From Lutimaribacter degradans (GTDB lineage: Bacteria > Pseudomonadota > Alphaproteobacteria > Rhodobacterales > Rhodobacteraceae), in assembly GCF_023703375.1 (NCBI RefSeq), contig NZ_JAMQGO010000003.1, positions 124,001-188,000 of the forward strand: 64,000 nucleotides of DNA. Direction: 5' to 3'. A model generated the notes under the pieces. It saw nothing but the letters and a program-made list of their open reading frames with translations, did not search any database and had not been told where the DNA came from. Position 1 is the stretch's first letter. Each line of letters opens with the position of its first letter. Positions 41,808-49,914 of the stretch are shown piece after piece. The position numbers and the translations under genes were made by a program.

Positions 41808-44054
41808 TTACGGCGAACCGGCTTGGTCAGAGTTGTTCGCGGAATCATCAAACGCGAAACTTGAAATTAGCTGGTCCAGTGTTTCCCGCACGCGCGCACT
41901 CTGGTCAAGCAAGTCTTGGTTTCTTGCCAGCACAGCCTCATTCGGCGTTGCCTCGTTCTCGGTCAGCTTCAACGCGGCAAATGCGGATAGTGCAGGATCA
42001 TCGGTTTGGGCAAGATCTGCCCACTCGCTTGCAAGGAAAGCCGAACGCCTCCCATCGCCCTCGGATTCGAGGTCTGCATAAACCCGCGCGGCAATCGCAT
42101 GATCGCCGGCCATGCTGCGTGCACGCGCCCTTATCGCGTCGACATCGGGCCCCGAGAAACCAAGCAACTCTGCCTCGGCCTGCCGTGGGCGCGTCATTTT
42201 CAACGCCGCCTCTGCACGCAACAGGCGCCTTTCCCGCGCCTCGTCACCACCCGCCGGATTCATCAACAGCTTCATGGAGTCTTCCGGGAACCCGAGCAAA
42301 AGCACGCGTTCAGCAAGCCGATTCACTTCGTCTTCCGGAAGCTCTTTGGCCTGATCCAATCGCTGAAAAATCAGCTCCAGAAACAGGGCATCTGGTGCGT
42401 TTGTCCGAAGCAGAGCGTAAATCCGTGCAGGCCGCGCCGCAATATTTTCCGGATCAAGGGCATCCAGCTTGGAAAGGGCTAACGCGAATTGGCCAGCCCC
42501 AGCATGTGCCAGAGCATCGGCCCAGGCCAGGATGTCAGCGTTCTCACCACTGCGGTTTTCGAATGCAAATGCTGCAGCAAGTTCGGCGGTTTTCCCCGGA
42601 ATAGGCCGCCCCGCCGCGACCTCGGATTCTATGATTGCCGCCAACGCCATGGGCGATTGCTCAGTATTCTGCGCGACGGCCACCTTGCGAAGTTTCTGCG
42701 CCTTTTCCTGATCAGCCGCGCGTTTGGAAATGCCAATCTCGGCAAGTGCTTGATTCTGCGTTTTCCGGTCAGCTGCCAGGTCCATCCTGCGCAGGATCAG
42801 TTCGGACGCCTCTTCGTGGCCGTAGCCGGCCAACCGCATTGCCAAATCGGGCCCCAACCCGAGGCGGAGATGCCGAGGTAAGGCGGCGAAGTGCCGAACA
42901 ACGGCTTTATGATTAACATCGGTTGGTTGCCGCCCCTCCTCTGCCGAGAGAACCGCCCACAACGAGACAAGGCCCTCACAGCTTGCCTGCGCGGGCAGCG
43001 ACCCAGGATCAGCCACCGGGTCACCGTCGACGAGGTGTGACATGATTTCCAAGAGTGGCTCAGGCTTGTCCTGCAAGCGAAGAGACTGCCGCGCCTCGGC
43101 CCCGAAACCGTAATGGATATAGTGTTTTGCCAAACCCAACGCTGCGTCTTCATTGATTTGGTCAAGGTCACCAAACAGCTGCCCGCGCCAATGCGACAGA
43201 CCAGCGTGGAAACTGTCAGCACCCCAGTCTACCACCGAAAAATCATCATCCGGGATACAGTCGGCACCCCCCATGGTTTGATTTTCCGAACCTTTTGCGC
43301 CAAGGAAATCGGCATCCTGGCTGGACAATGCGACCAAAGGAATGTCCGTTTGCAACCGTGGTGACTTGGAGAAAGTCTTGCTGGAAGGCTGCGAGCTTGC
43401 CCGGGTCGATGCTGAACGAAGTGCGATGCCGGCGTTGGGAGCCAAAAGCCCTTGCGTAGCGGCGCGTCCAAGTTGTCGCAAAAGACGTTCTTCTGCTTTA
43501 CCCGCGAGTTCGATTGCCACCATTTTTTCGGCAAACATTCCTATGGCCCCGGTCGTGTTGGTGCCGCCCTCTGACGGAAAATCGGGCAAAGCCATTTGCA
43601 AGCCCATTCGGGGCACCTGGACCACCGCACTTCCGAAGCTGAGAGTTTTCGAGACGGGCCCTGTTGCATCAGCTTGTTGACCCGCATCAATTGGCATCGG
43701 GGCAATATCCAGGGCCAGCATCCGAGGGCCGGCCAGAAACGCCTTGGCCGAGCAATTGCACCCGATATCAATAATCAGTTGCCCGGGGACATTTCCTGCG
43801 CTGACCGAAGCAACCCGCGACCGGTCGATCCGTTGAAATACACTGGAAAGGTCGAAACTGGTGACACCCGAACCGATCTGCAGAATGACCCGTTTTTCTG
43901 CCTTCTGTATTTCCCATTCCGCCCCACGCGGCAGACCAACGACCAACCGTGTGAAATCACCATGTTCGCCGGAACGAACAATGGCCTGTTGGGCCGCAAC
44001 CGCGGTTGGAAAAAGCGAAAAGAAGAGCAGTATTGAGCAGAGTCTTCGTATCAT
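41808..44054 (-). CDS. Secreted AMIN-like/helical-repeat protein in the motA operon, function unknown
   Basis: Protein of 748 residues with a signal peptide (MIRRLCSILLFFSLFPTAVA, cleavage before AQQ). Residues about 25-120 have the beta-rich pattern of AMIN-type domains (DFTRLVVGLPRGAEWEI, RVILQIGSGVTSFDLSSVF, GQLIIDIGCNC). Residues about 300-720 are helical and look like TPR/Sel1-type repeats (AALGLAKHYIHYGFGAEARQ, HAIAARVYADLESEGDG). It overlaps motA by ATGA. A periplasmic role in the stator or wall anchoring is inferred from the AMIN-like part, export signal and position. It may be a functional counterpart of rhizobial MotC, but I cannot show homology. Confidence 0.75.
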   Translation of the reverse strand: MIRRLCSILLFFSLFPTAVAAQQAIVRSGEHGDFTRLVVGLPRGAEWEIQKAEKRVILQIGSGVTSFDLSSVFQRIDRSRVASVSAGNVPGQLIIDIGCNCSAKAFLAGPRMLALDIAPMPIDAGQQADATGPVSKTLSFGSAVVQVPRMGLQMALPDFPSEGGTNTTGAIGMFAEKMVAIELAGKAEERLLRQLGRAATQGLLAPNAGIALRSASTRASSQPSSKTFSKSPRLQTDIPLVALSSQDADFLGAKGSENQTMGGADCIPDDDFSVVDWGADSFHAGLSHWRGQLFGDLDQINEDAALGLAKHYIHYGFGAEARQSLRLQDKPEPLLEIMSHLVDGDPVADPGSLPAQASCEGLVSLWAVLSAEEGRQPTDVNHKAVVRHFAALPRHLRLGLGPDLAMRLAGYGHEEASELILRRMDLAADRKTQNQALAEIGISKRAADQEKAQKLRKVAVAQNTEQSPMALAAIIESEVAAGRPIPGKTAELAAAFAFENRSGENADILAWADALAHAGAGQFALALSKLDALDPENIAARPARIYALLRTNAPDALFLELIFQRLDQAKELPEDEVNRLAERVLLLGFPEDSMKLLMNPAGGDEARERRLLRAEAALKMTRPRQAEAELLGFSGPDVDAIRARARSMAGDHAIAARVYADLESEGDGRRSAFLASEWADLAQTDDPALSAFAALKLTENEATPNEAVLARNQDLLDQSARVRETLDQLISSFAFDDSANNSDQAGSP

Positions 44055-44920
44055 GCTGCATCCTGTTTGAGCGTCTTCAATGCATCTTCAAGGGCATCGA
44101 AATCCGGCCTGTAATGCGATGGGGTATTCTGCCGTCCAACCTCGATGCAGATATTGGCAGGATGGTTGTGCAGGTTTGCGACCAGAACCTCACGGATCAG
44201 CTGATAGAAATGGGCATCTTCCTCTACCACGGCCTTCACTTTGCCGGCGAAGGGGGCAACCAGACCATAGGCCAGGAAAACGCCCAGGAATGTCCCGACA
44301 AGTGCCCCGCCAATCATTTTGCCCAGTACCTCGGGTGGCTGGTCAATCGATGCCATCGTCTTGATAACCCCCAAAACCGCAGCCACGATTCCCAAAGCAG
44401 GCAGCCCATCGGCAACGGTCTGCAAGGCATGGCTGCCATGCAGGGCATGATGCAGGTTTGCATCAATCCGCTTTTCAAGAACTTCTTCGACCTGGTGAGG
44501 GTCATCATAATTCATCGAGGCCGAGCGCATCGTGTCGCAAATCAGGTTGATCGCTTCCTTGTCGGATTGAATGCGAGGGTACTTCGAAAAAATAGTGGAC
44601 TCATCCGGTGCCTCGATATGTTCCTCGATTGCAACCGGGCTGGATTTCGCAAGACGAACCAATTCGAACAACAAGCAAAGCAGATCGCGGTAATCATCCG
44701 GCTTCCACTTGGCCCCCCTGAAAACCTTTCCAATATCCTTGGCGGTATGCTTGACCGCCCCCATGTCATTGCTGATCAGGAAAGCCCCGACCGCGGCCCC
44801 GCCAATTATCATCAGTTCGAAAGGCAGCGCCTTGAGAATGATCCCCAATTTACCGCCTGCCGCCAGATAACCGCCAAAAACCATGGCGAAAATCATGATG
44901 ATGCCAAAAATGCCCAGCAT
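44051..44920 (-). CDS. motA: Flagellar motor stator protein MotA
   Basis: Protein of 289 residues with four transmembrane helices: MLGIFGIIMIFAMVFGGYLA, LPFELMIIGGAAVGAFLISN, and the pair VADGLPALGIVAAVLGVIKT and GALVGTFLGVFLAYGLVAPF, which include the two conserved prolines of the proton channel. The cytoplasmic loop holds the charged residues that contact the rotor. It is the first gene after a 71-base gap in the minus-strand motor unit and overlaps the 748-residue gene. Its partner motB is about 10 kb away (54880). Confidence 0.97.
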   Translation of the reverse strand: MLGIFGIIMIFAMVFGGYLAAGGKLGIILKALPFELMIIGGAAVGAFLISNDMGAVKHTAKDIGKVFRGAKWKPDDYRDLLCLLFELVRLAKSSPVAIEEHIEAPDESTIFSKYPRIQSDKEAINLICDTMRSASMNYDDPHQVEEVLEKRIDANLHHALHGSHALQTVADGLPALGIVAAVLGVIKTMASIDQPPEVLGKMIGGALVGTFLGVFLAYGLVAPFAGKVKAVVEEDAHFYQLIREVLVANLHNHPANICIEVGRQNTPSHYRPDFDALEDALKTLKQDAA

Positions 44921-44991
44921 TGACGCCTCCGCGAATTAGAACTGAATGCGTTCTTGCATGTCAGCAGTTAAGAAACCCTCAGCAGCTTGCG

Positions 44992-45582
44992 TTATTCCGT
45001 CGGGACGTCAGCATTTCGGCCAGCTAGGATGACACTTACGGAATAGGCCATCTGCGGGGTCAGGCCGGCCATCACCGCGGCAGCCGCGGCAGGTTGCATG
45101 CGCCCGAGAAAGCCCGCGGCAAAACCAGGGTCCATGGTCTCGAAAAGTGCCGCTGCTTCCTTGGGCTTCATCGCCTCGTAGACGGCCACCAAACGGTCAA
45201 TATCATCTTCTGCGGCGGTATCGGCCAAGGCGATTGTCGCGCGCAGGGATTCTTCTGCAGCAAGAAGCTCTTGCAGTTTTCGCTGAATCTCCTCTTCTGC
45301 AACGGCAAGCGCGTGCAGGCGATCTTGAGCCTGTGCCTCACGCTTATCGAGCCGAGCTTCCCGCGCATTCAGTGCATCCAGAAACGGCGCGATATCCTTT
45401 GGCGGTTCACAACTCTGTGCAGTATTCGCATCTCCGGTTTCCGCTGGCACTGGGGCGTCATCGCTTACGGCAAGTGCCGCATCAGCCCCCAAGCCAACCC
45501 GTAACAGCGCAGATCCGATCAAAAGAAATGCGATGACGGCCAGTGTCCCGCGGCCACTGCGCCGTTTGCGCCGCTCGCTCAT
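44992..45582 (-). CDS. motE: MotE-like flagellar protein
   Basis: Protein of 196 residues: an N-terminal hydrophobic segment (GTLAVIAFLLIGSALLRVGL), a coiled coil (LNAREARLDKREAQAQDRL), and a C-terminal MgtE-N-like region (YEAMKPKEAAALFETMDPGF, LTPQMAYSVSVILAGR). This is the architecture of MotE, which in Sinorhizobium is a periplasmic chaperone for the stator protein MotC. Start overlaps the stop of the 118-residue gene (ATGA). A general MgtE-N-like flagellar protein is the alternative. Confidence 0.7.
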   Translation of the reverse strand: MSERRKRRSGRGTLAVIAFLLIGSALLRVGLGADAALAVSDDAPVPAETGDANTAQSCEPPKDIAPFLDALNAREARLDKREAQAQDRLHALAVAEEEIQRKLQELLAAEESLRATIALADTAAEDDIDRLVAVYEAMKPKEAAALFETMDPGFAAGFLGRMQPAAAAAVMAGLTPQMAYSVSVILAGRNADVPTE

Positions 45583-45935
45583 GGCCGCGCCTCCTCATCC
45601 GCACGGCCATGGCGCACGAACATGGGTTCTTTTACATCTTCCTGAGCGGGCTGGGGAAGGTCGTGCATCGAGGCGACAAGCAATTCCAGCCGTTTTGCAA
45701 CATCTTCGGCCCGATCAGTGAGCCCACTAAGGGAGTCGGCAGACTCCGTCGTGGTTTTCTGCGCCGTGGCCAACATCTTGGTCAGGTCGTCAACTTGCGC
45801 CGATAGCACGGCAACAGCGCCTCCGACTCCGTTTTCAAGGTCGTTGAAGCGGCTCAATCGGCGCGCCAGGATGAAGCAATACAAACCGGCGCCGAGCGCA
45901 CCGGCCACCAGAAGAATATCGGCGATCAGTTCCAT
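45579..45935 (-). CDS. Membrane-anchored coiled-coil protein in the fliL operon (DUF6468-like)
   Basis: Protein of 118 residues: an N-terminal transmembrane helix (ELIADILLVAGALGAGLYCF), followed by a basic turn ILARRLSRFNDLENGVGGAV and a coiled coil (LSAQVDDLTKMLATAQKTTT). It resembles the small DUF6468 proteins that I recall beside fliL/fliM in alphaproteobacteria. It lies between fliL (11-base gap) and the MotE-like gene (ATGA overlap). Its function is not known. The position suggests a motor- or switch-associated role. Notably, fliM, often found here, is missing. Confidence 0.62.
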   Translation of the reverse strand: MELIADILLVAGALGAGLYCFILARRLSRFNDLENGVGGAVAVLSAQVDDLTKMLATAQKTTTESADSLSGLTDRAEDVAKRLELLVASMHDLPQPAQEDVKEPMFVRHGRADEEARP

Positions 45936-45946
45936 AAACTTCCCTT

Positions 45947-46474
45947 TCAGTTCAGGACGAATTCCATGATCAAGAGGTTGCGAACAGCATCATTTCCGGC
46001 AACGACCTGAACCCTGCGCAGCATTTGTGCCCGCAGCCGGGAAAGGACCGTCGGGTCGTGCAAGTCGCGGGTTTCAACAGCACGCAGATAACTGTTCAGC
46101 ACATCTATGATGCGTGGTGTCAGCGCCCGAATGTCGGACTCGTAGTCGGACAGGACTTCCAATTGCGCGCTGAATCGCAAGTGGCGGCTCCCGGTGCCGG
46201 GGGCGAGCGAGATGGTGATTGGATCGAGCGGTACGAAAACGCTGTCACCAAGGGGCAACGCTTCGATCTCTAACGCAGAGTCTTGCGTGGCATGATTCCC
46301 ATCCTCCTGCGCGGCCAGGGCGTCTTTGGTATCGCCCAGCGCAGGCTTGAGAATCAAGCCGGAGTAGACCGCGTAAAATCCACCGCCTCCACCGACAAGC
46401 GCCAGCACGACCCCAAGGATCAGCATGAACTTTGAGGTTTTCTTGGGCTCTTCATCAACAGTGGCTTCGGCCAT
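45947..46474 (-). CDS. fliL: Flagellar basal body-associated protein FliL
   Basis: Protein of 175 residues with a short cytoplasmic tail, one transmembrane helix (FMLILGVVLALVGGGGGFYA) and a periplasmic FliL domain: FVPLDPITISLAPGTGSRHL, RFSAQLEVLSDYESDI, TPRIIDVLNSYLRAVETRDL, and NLLIMEFVLN at the end. FliL rings surround stators and modulate torque. First gene of the minus-strand motor unit, divergent from fliF across a 128-base gap with a CtrA-like box. Confidence 0.95.
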   Translation of the reverse strand: MAEATVDEEPKKTSKFMLILGVVLALVGGGGGFYAVYSGLILKPALGDTKDALAAQEDGNHATQDSALEIEALPLGDSVFVPLDPITISLAPGTGSRHLRFSAQLEVLSDYESDIRALTPRIIDVLNSYLRAVETRDLHDPTVLSRLRAQMLRRVQVVAGNDAVRNLLIMEFVLN

Positions 46475-46525
46475 CGTGTCACCTGGGGCTTCGTTGCGTT
46501 ACCGATCTGCATAACCCATTAGAAA

Positions 46526-46540
46526 CTAACCGATTGTTAA
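46526..46540. promoter_or_regulatory. CtrA-like box in the fliL/fliF divergent promoter
   Basis: CTAA-N7-TTAA on the plus strand (TTAA-N7-TTAG on the minus strand), one mismatch from the CtrA consensus TTAA-N7-TTAA, with an exact 7-base spacer. It lies 52 bases before the fliL ATG and 63 before the fliF GTG, so it could serve both. The minus-strand reading begins GCTTAAC, the same heptamer as in the flgE box. Confidence 0.55.
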
Positions 46541-46602
46541 GCCTGTTCCGCCATAGCTCGGAAGGAACAGGCGCAGAATGCCCTGTTGATCGGAGGTCAG
46601 TC

Positions 46603-48207
46603 GTGCAGCAAATCCTGAACCGCTGGAATGCGCTAGAAATGCAGCGCAAGATCATCATAGCCTTGGCCGGCATCGCCATGCTTGCCGCAGTCGTCGGCTT
46701 GGCCAGGATGGCCTCGAAACCCAGTATGGCCCTGTTGTATTCCGGGCTGGAAAACGGCGCTGCGGGCGAAGTCGTCCGCGCGCTGGAGCAGCGAGGCGTG
46801 ATCCATGACGTGCGTGCCGGTGCCATTTTCGTAGAAGCAACCAAGCGTGACGCGCTTCGGATGACACTTGCCAGCGAAGGCCTGCCAGCCAACAACGCCA
46901 AAGGGTATGAACTGCTGGATGGGTTGTCAGGGTTCGGCACGACATCACAGATGTTCGATGCTGCCTACTGGCGCGCCAAAGAAGGCGAGCTCGCCCGCAC
47001 AATCCTGGCAGGCCCGGCAATCACGTCAGCCCGGGTGCATATTGCTGCGACCGGCGGCAATCCATTCCGGCGCGATTTGCGACCGTCGGCCTCTGTTGCC
47101 GTAACCACGGCCGGTGGCGCCCTGCCACCGCCCCAAGCACGCGCATTGCGATTCCTGGTGGCCGCAGCCGTGGCAGGTTTGCAGCCAGAGGATGTGACGA
47201 TTGTCGACGGCACAGGCGCGATCGTCGCCGGAACCGAGCCAGAAGGCCCTTCAAACTCGGCCGAGGATCGCAGCGCAGCACTGCGTGACAAGGTCCAGCG
47301 CCTGCTTGAGGCGCGCGTCGGATCGGGAAATGCCGTGGTGGAAGTCACACTTGAAACCGTGAACGAAAGCGAATCGATTCGTGAAAAGCGTTTTGACCCG
47401 AACGGTCGTGTCGCAATCAGTACCGAAACCGAAGAAAGTACCGACACTTCGCAGAACACAGGCGATGGCAACGTCACTGTCGCGTCGAATCTGCCCGATG
47501 GCGAGGCCGGCAACGCCGGCTCAAGCAACAGCCAGAACAACCGAAGCCGTGAACGGATAAATTTCGAGGTCTCGGAAACCGAGCGCGAGATCCAGCGCGC
47601 GGCTGGGGGTACCAAGCGGCTCACGGTCGCCGTACTGGTCAATGGGATTGCATCGACGACCGCCGATGGTGAACGAAACCTTGAGCCGCGACCCCAGGAC
47701 GAACTCGATGCACTGCGCGATCTGGTGGCCTCTGCCGTCGGGTTCGACGAAGAGCGCGGCGATGTCATCACATTGAAGTCCATGATGTTCGAGCCTGCCG
47801 ACCCTGTCGGGACGATCGCAACCCCTAGCCTTTTCGCCCGGTGGGCACTCGACGCCATGTCGCTGATCCAGATGGCCGTTCTGGCAATCGTGGCCCTGCT
47901 ACTCGGGCTATTTGTCGTAAGGCCGGTGCTGGCCGGGTCGAATGACGGCGGGCCAACATCATTGCCCTCGCCGGCTGATGCTGCACACAACAGAGCCGTT
48001 TCTGAACTTCTGACTGGCGAGATCGAAGATGAAGACGGCAATTTCATTCCCACGACACCGATCAGCCAGGGCACAAACTTGGCGCCGGTTGATCCATCGG
48101 AGCAGTCCGACGCCGTAGAGCGGCTGCGTACCCTGATCGCGGAACGTCAGGACGAAACGCTCGAAATCCTACGTAATTGGCTGGAAGACGAGGAACCGGC
48201 AAGATGA
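46603..48207 (+). CDS. fliF: Flagellar MS-ring protein FliF
   Basis: Protein of 534 residues with a transmembrane helix near each end (about 17-37, IIIALAGIAMLAAVVGLARM; and about 425-445, LIQMAVLAIVALLLGLFVVR) and ring-building motifs between: MALLYSGLENGAAGEVVRAL, GLSGFGTTSQMFDAAYWRAK and ASVAVTTAGGALPPPQARAL. The C-terminus (ERLRTLIAERQDETLEILRN, then W) keeps the helix that binds FliG in other bacteria. The GTG at 46603 was chosen because CGGAGG lies at ideal distance. Its stop overlaps fliH; fliG is not in between. Confidence 0.96.
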   Translation: MQQILNRWNALEMQRKIIIALAGIAMLAAVVGLARMASKPSMALLYSGLENGAAGEVVRALEQRGVIHDVRAGAIFVEATKRDALRMTLASEGLPANNAKGYELLDGLSGFGTTSQMFDAAYWRAKEGELARTILAGPAITSARVHIAATGGNPFRRDLRPSASVAVTTAGGALPPPQARALRFLVAAAVAGLQPEDVTIVDGTGAIVAGTEPEGPSNSAEDRSAALRDKVQRLLEARVGSGNAVVEVTLETVNESESIREKRFDPNGRVAISTETEESTDTSQNTGDGNVTVASNLPDGEAGNAGSSNSQNNRSRERINFEVSETEREIQRAAGGTKRLTVAVLVNGIASTTADGERNLEPRPQDELDALRDLVASAVGFDEERGDVITLKSMMFEPADPVGTIATPSLFARWALDAMSLIQMAVLAIVALLLGLFVVRPVLAGSNDGGPTSLPSPADAAHNRAVSELLTGEIEDEDGNFIPTTPISQGTNLAPVDPSEQSDAVERLRTLIAERQDETLEILRNWLEDEEPAR

Positions 48208-48794
48208 GCATGCAGCAACTTCTTGAAGACTTCGGTACCACGTCTTCTGACCGGCTGGTAATGACCGACCAGGCATTGGAGGAAGTGCGCCTGGTGTCTT
48301 TCGAGAATGGCTATCAGGCCGGGTGGGAAGATGCCGCCGAGGCCCATTCCAAGGAGCAGGCCCACGTAAAGAACGAGCTCGCTCAGAACCTGCAGGACAT
48401 AACTTTCACCCTGCACGAAGCGGAAACCGCGATTCTTCGTAACCTCGAACCTTTGTTCGCGGGTCTTTCCAACACGCTGTTGCCGGAAACTGCACAACAG
48501 GCGTTTGAAACCCGAATTTCGGAAGAGCTCGCAAAACTCATCCGCGAGATGGGCAGGGGCAGGCTCGTTCTGACGGTCAACCCGGACCAGGTGGAACGCG
48601 TTGAGGCGCTCGCCCCGAAAGACGGAACTGTCGATTTGTCGGTTGAGGCCGATGCGACGCTGGGCGAGGGCCAGGCGTTTCTCAGGCTTGGCCAGCGCGA
48701 GCGGATGATCGATCTCGACTCGGCGCTCGGGGAAATCCAGCAAATGATTCTTTCCTGTTTCGGGACACTCAAGGAGGACAAAGTATATGGCTGA
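48204..48794 (+). CDS. fliH: Flagellar export regulator FliH
   Basis: Protein of 196 residues with FliH/FlbE layout: an N-terminal segment, coiled coil (SFENGYQAGWEDAAEAHSKE is the family start block), and a V-ATPase-E-like C-terminal half (RGRLVLTVNPDQVERVEALA). It inhibits and positions the FliI ATPase. The ATG at 48204 overlaps the fliF stop and the gene overlaps fliN by 8 bases. The family is divergent, so confidence rests on pattern and position together. Confidence 0.82.
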   Translation: MSMQQLLEDFGTTSSDRLVMTDQALEEVRLVSFENGYQAGWEDAAEAHSKEQAHVKNELAQNLQDITFTLHEAETAILRNLEPLFAGLSNTLLPETAQQAFETRISEELAKLIREMGRGRLVLTVNPDQVERVEALAPKDGTVDLSVEADATLGEGQAFLRLGQRERMIDLDSALGEIQQMILSCFGTLKEDKVYG

Positions 48795-49080
48795 CAGTGA
48801 CCAGATCTTGCCTGCTGGCGATCTCGGGGGGGCGTTCTCTTCGGTGCCGATCGAAATTACCATCTCGGTCGGTCGAGCCCGGCCGCTTATCCGTGATCTT
48901 CTGCAGATGGGCGAAAACTCGATCTTGCCGCTTGACCGGCGCGTCGACGACCCTGTCGAGCTTTTTGTCGGCGACAGATTGATTGCCCGTGGGCAACTCG
49001 AAGAGGTAGATGGCGACATGCCGGGCCAGTTGGCCGTGCGGTTGACAGAGGTCAGCGACTTCGAGGATGGCCTGGAATGA
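48787..49080 (+). CDS. fliN: Flagellar motor switch protein FliN
   Basis: Protein of 97 residues consisting almost only of the SpoA/FliN domain: SVPIEITISVGRARPLIRDL, LQMGENSILPLDRRVDDPVE, ELFVGDRLIARGQLEEVDG. FliN forms the lower C ring and binds FliH for substrate docking. It overlaps fliH and its stop overlaps fliP (ATGA). It is the only C-ring gene in the window; fliG and fliM are absent. Confidence 0.95.
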   Translation: MADSDQILPAGDLGGAFSSVPIEITISVGRARPLIRDLLQMGENSILPLDRRVDDPVELFVGDRLIARGQLEEVDGDMPGQLAVRLTEVSDFEDGLE

Positions 49081-49814
49081 CACGGCGTCGCGGCCTGTTG
49101 GGTTTCATCCCCCTTCTCATGCTTGCGACTGCACAGTCGGCAATGGCCCAGGATGTTTCGATCACGATCGGCGAGGGCGATTCGCTCACCACGCGAACCA
49201 TTCAGCTCTTTGCGCTCATAACGCTTCTGTCGCTCGTTCCCGGCCTTGCGGTAATGATCACGTGTTTTCCGTTTATTGTCACGGTCTTGTCGATCTTGCG
49301 CCAAGCCATCGGGTTACAGCAGGCCCCCCCGAACATGCTGATCGTGACCCTGGCGTTGTTCTTGACATATTTCGTCATGGACCCGGTGCTACGAACAGCT
49401 TGGGCCGCAGGGATTGATCCGTTCATCAATGGGCAATCCGCGTTGGAAGATGCCTTTCTGGCAACGCTGGAGCCTTTTCGCGCCTTCATGTCAGCCCGTG
49501 TAGACCCGGAAACCTTTGAGACGCTCGCGGCCCTTCGTTCCGACCTCGAGACAATACCCGCCGATGCAGATGCCCCGCTCTCAGTCCTGATCCCGAGCTT
49601 CTTGCTCTCCGAGATTGCGCGGGCGTTTCAAATCGGTTTCCTCGTCTTTCTCCCGTTTCTGATCATCGATCTGGTTGTTTCGGCCGTGTTGATGTCCATG
49701 GGAATGATGATGGTGCCGCCGGTCATTGTCTCTCTTCCGTTCAAACTGGCATTTTTCGTGATCGCGGACGGATGGGCTCTTATCGCAGGTGCCTTGGTTC
49801 GCGGTTATTTTTGA
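49077..49814 (+). CDS. fliP: Flagellar export gate protein FliP
   Basis: Protein of 245 residues with a cleavable signal peptide (about 1-24, ending AMA-QDV) and four transmembrane helices. Motifs: TIQLFALITLLSLVPGLAVM, ITCFPFIVTVLSILRQAIGL, QQAPPNMLIVTLALFLTYFV, and the late SMGMMMVPPVIVSLPFKLAF. Forms the FliPQR gate core. Last in fliF-fliH-fliN-fliP; no fliO seen. It is convergent with flgI; the 100-base gap has a weak hairpin but no certain terminator. Confidence 0.97.
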   Translation: MTRRRGLLGFIPLLMLATAQSAMAQDVSITIGEGDSLTTRTIQLFALITLLSLVPGLAVMITCFPFIVTVLSILRQAIGLQQAPPNMLIVTLALFLTYFVMDPVLRTAWAAGIDPFINGQSALEDAFLATLEPFRAFMSARVDPETFETLAALRSDLETIPADADAPLSVLIPSFLLSEIARAFQIGFLVFLPFLIIDLVVSAVLMSMGMMMVPPVIVSLPFKLAFFVIADGWALIAGALVRGYF

Positions 49815-49914
49815 GCCCGACCGGGGCAATCGGCGATCACCAAGCTACGCACGCAGGACGAGCAAGAAGTTCAGTTTCTGCGCAGCAAGCCCGCGTGGAA
49901 CGCGCGTTTTCCGG

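Noticed and set aside
49890-49912. Terminator after fliP (CGCG-TGGAA-CGCG then TTTT)
   Set aside because: Only a 4-base stem; too weak to claim.
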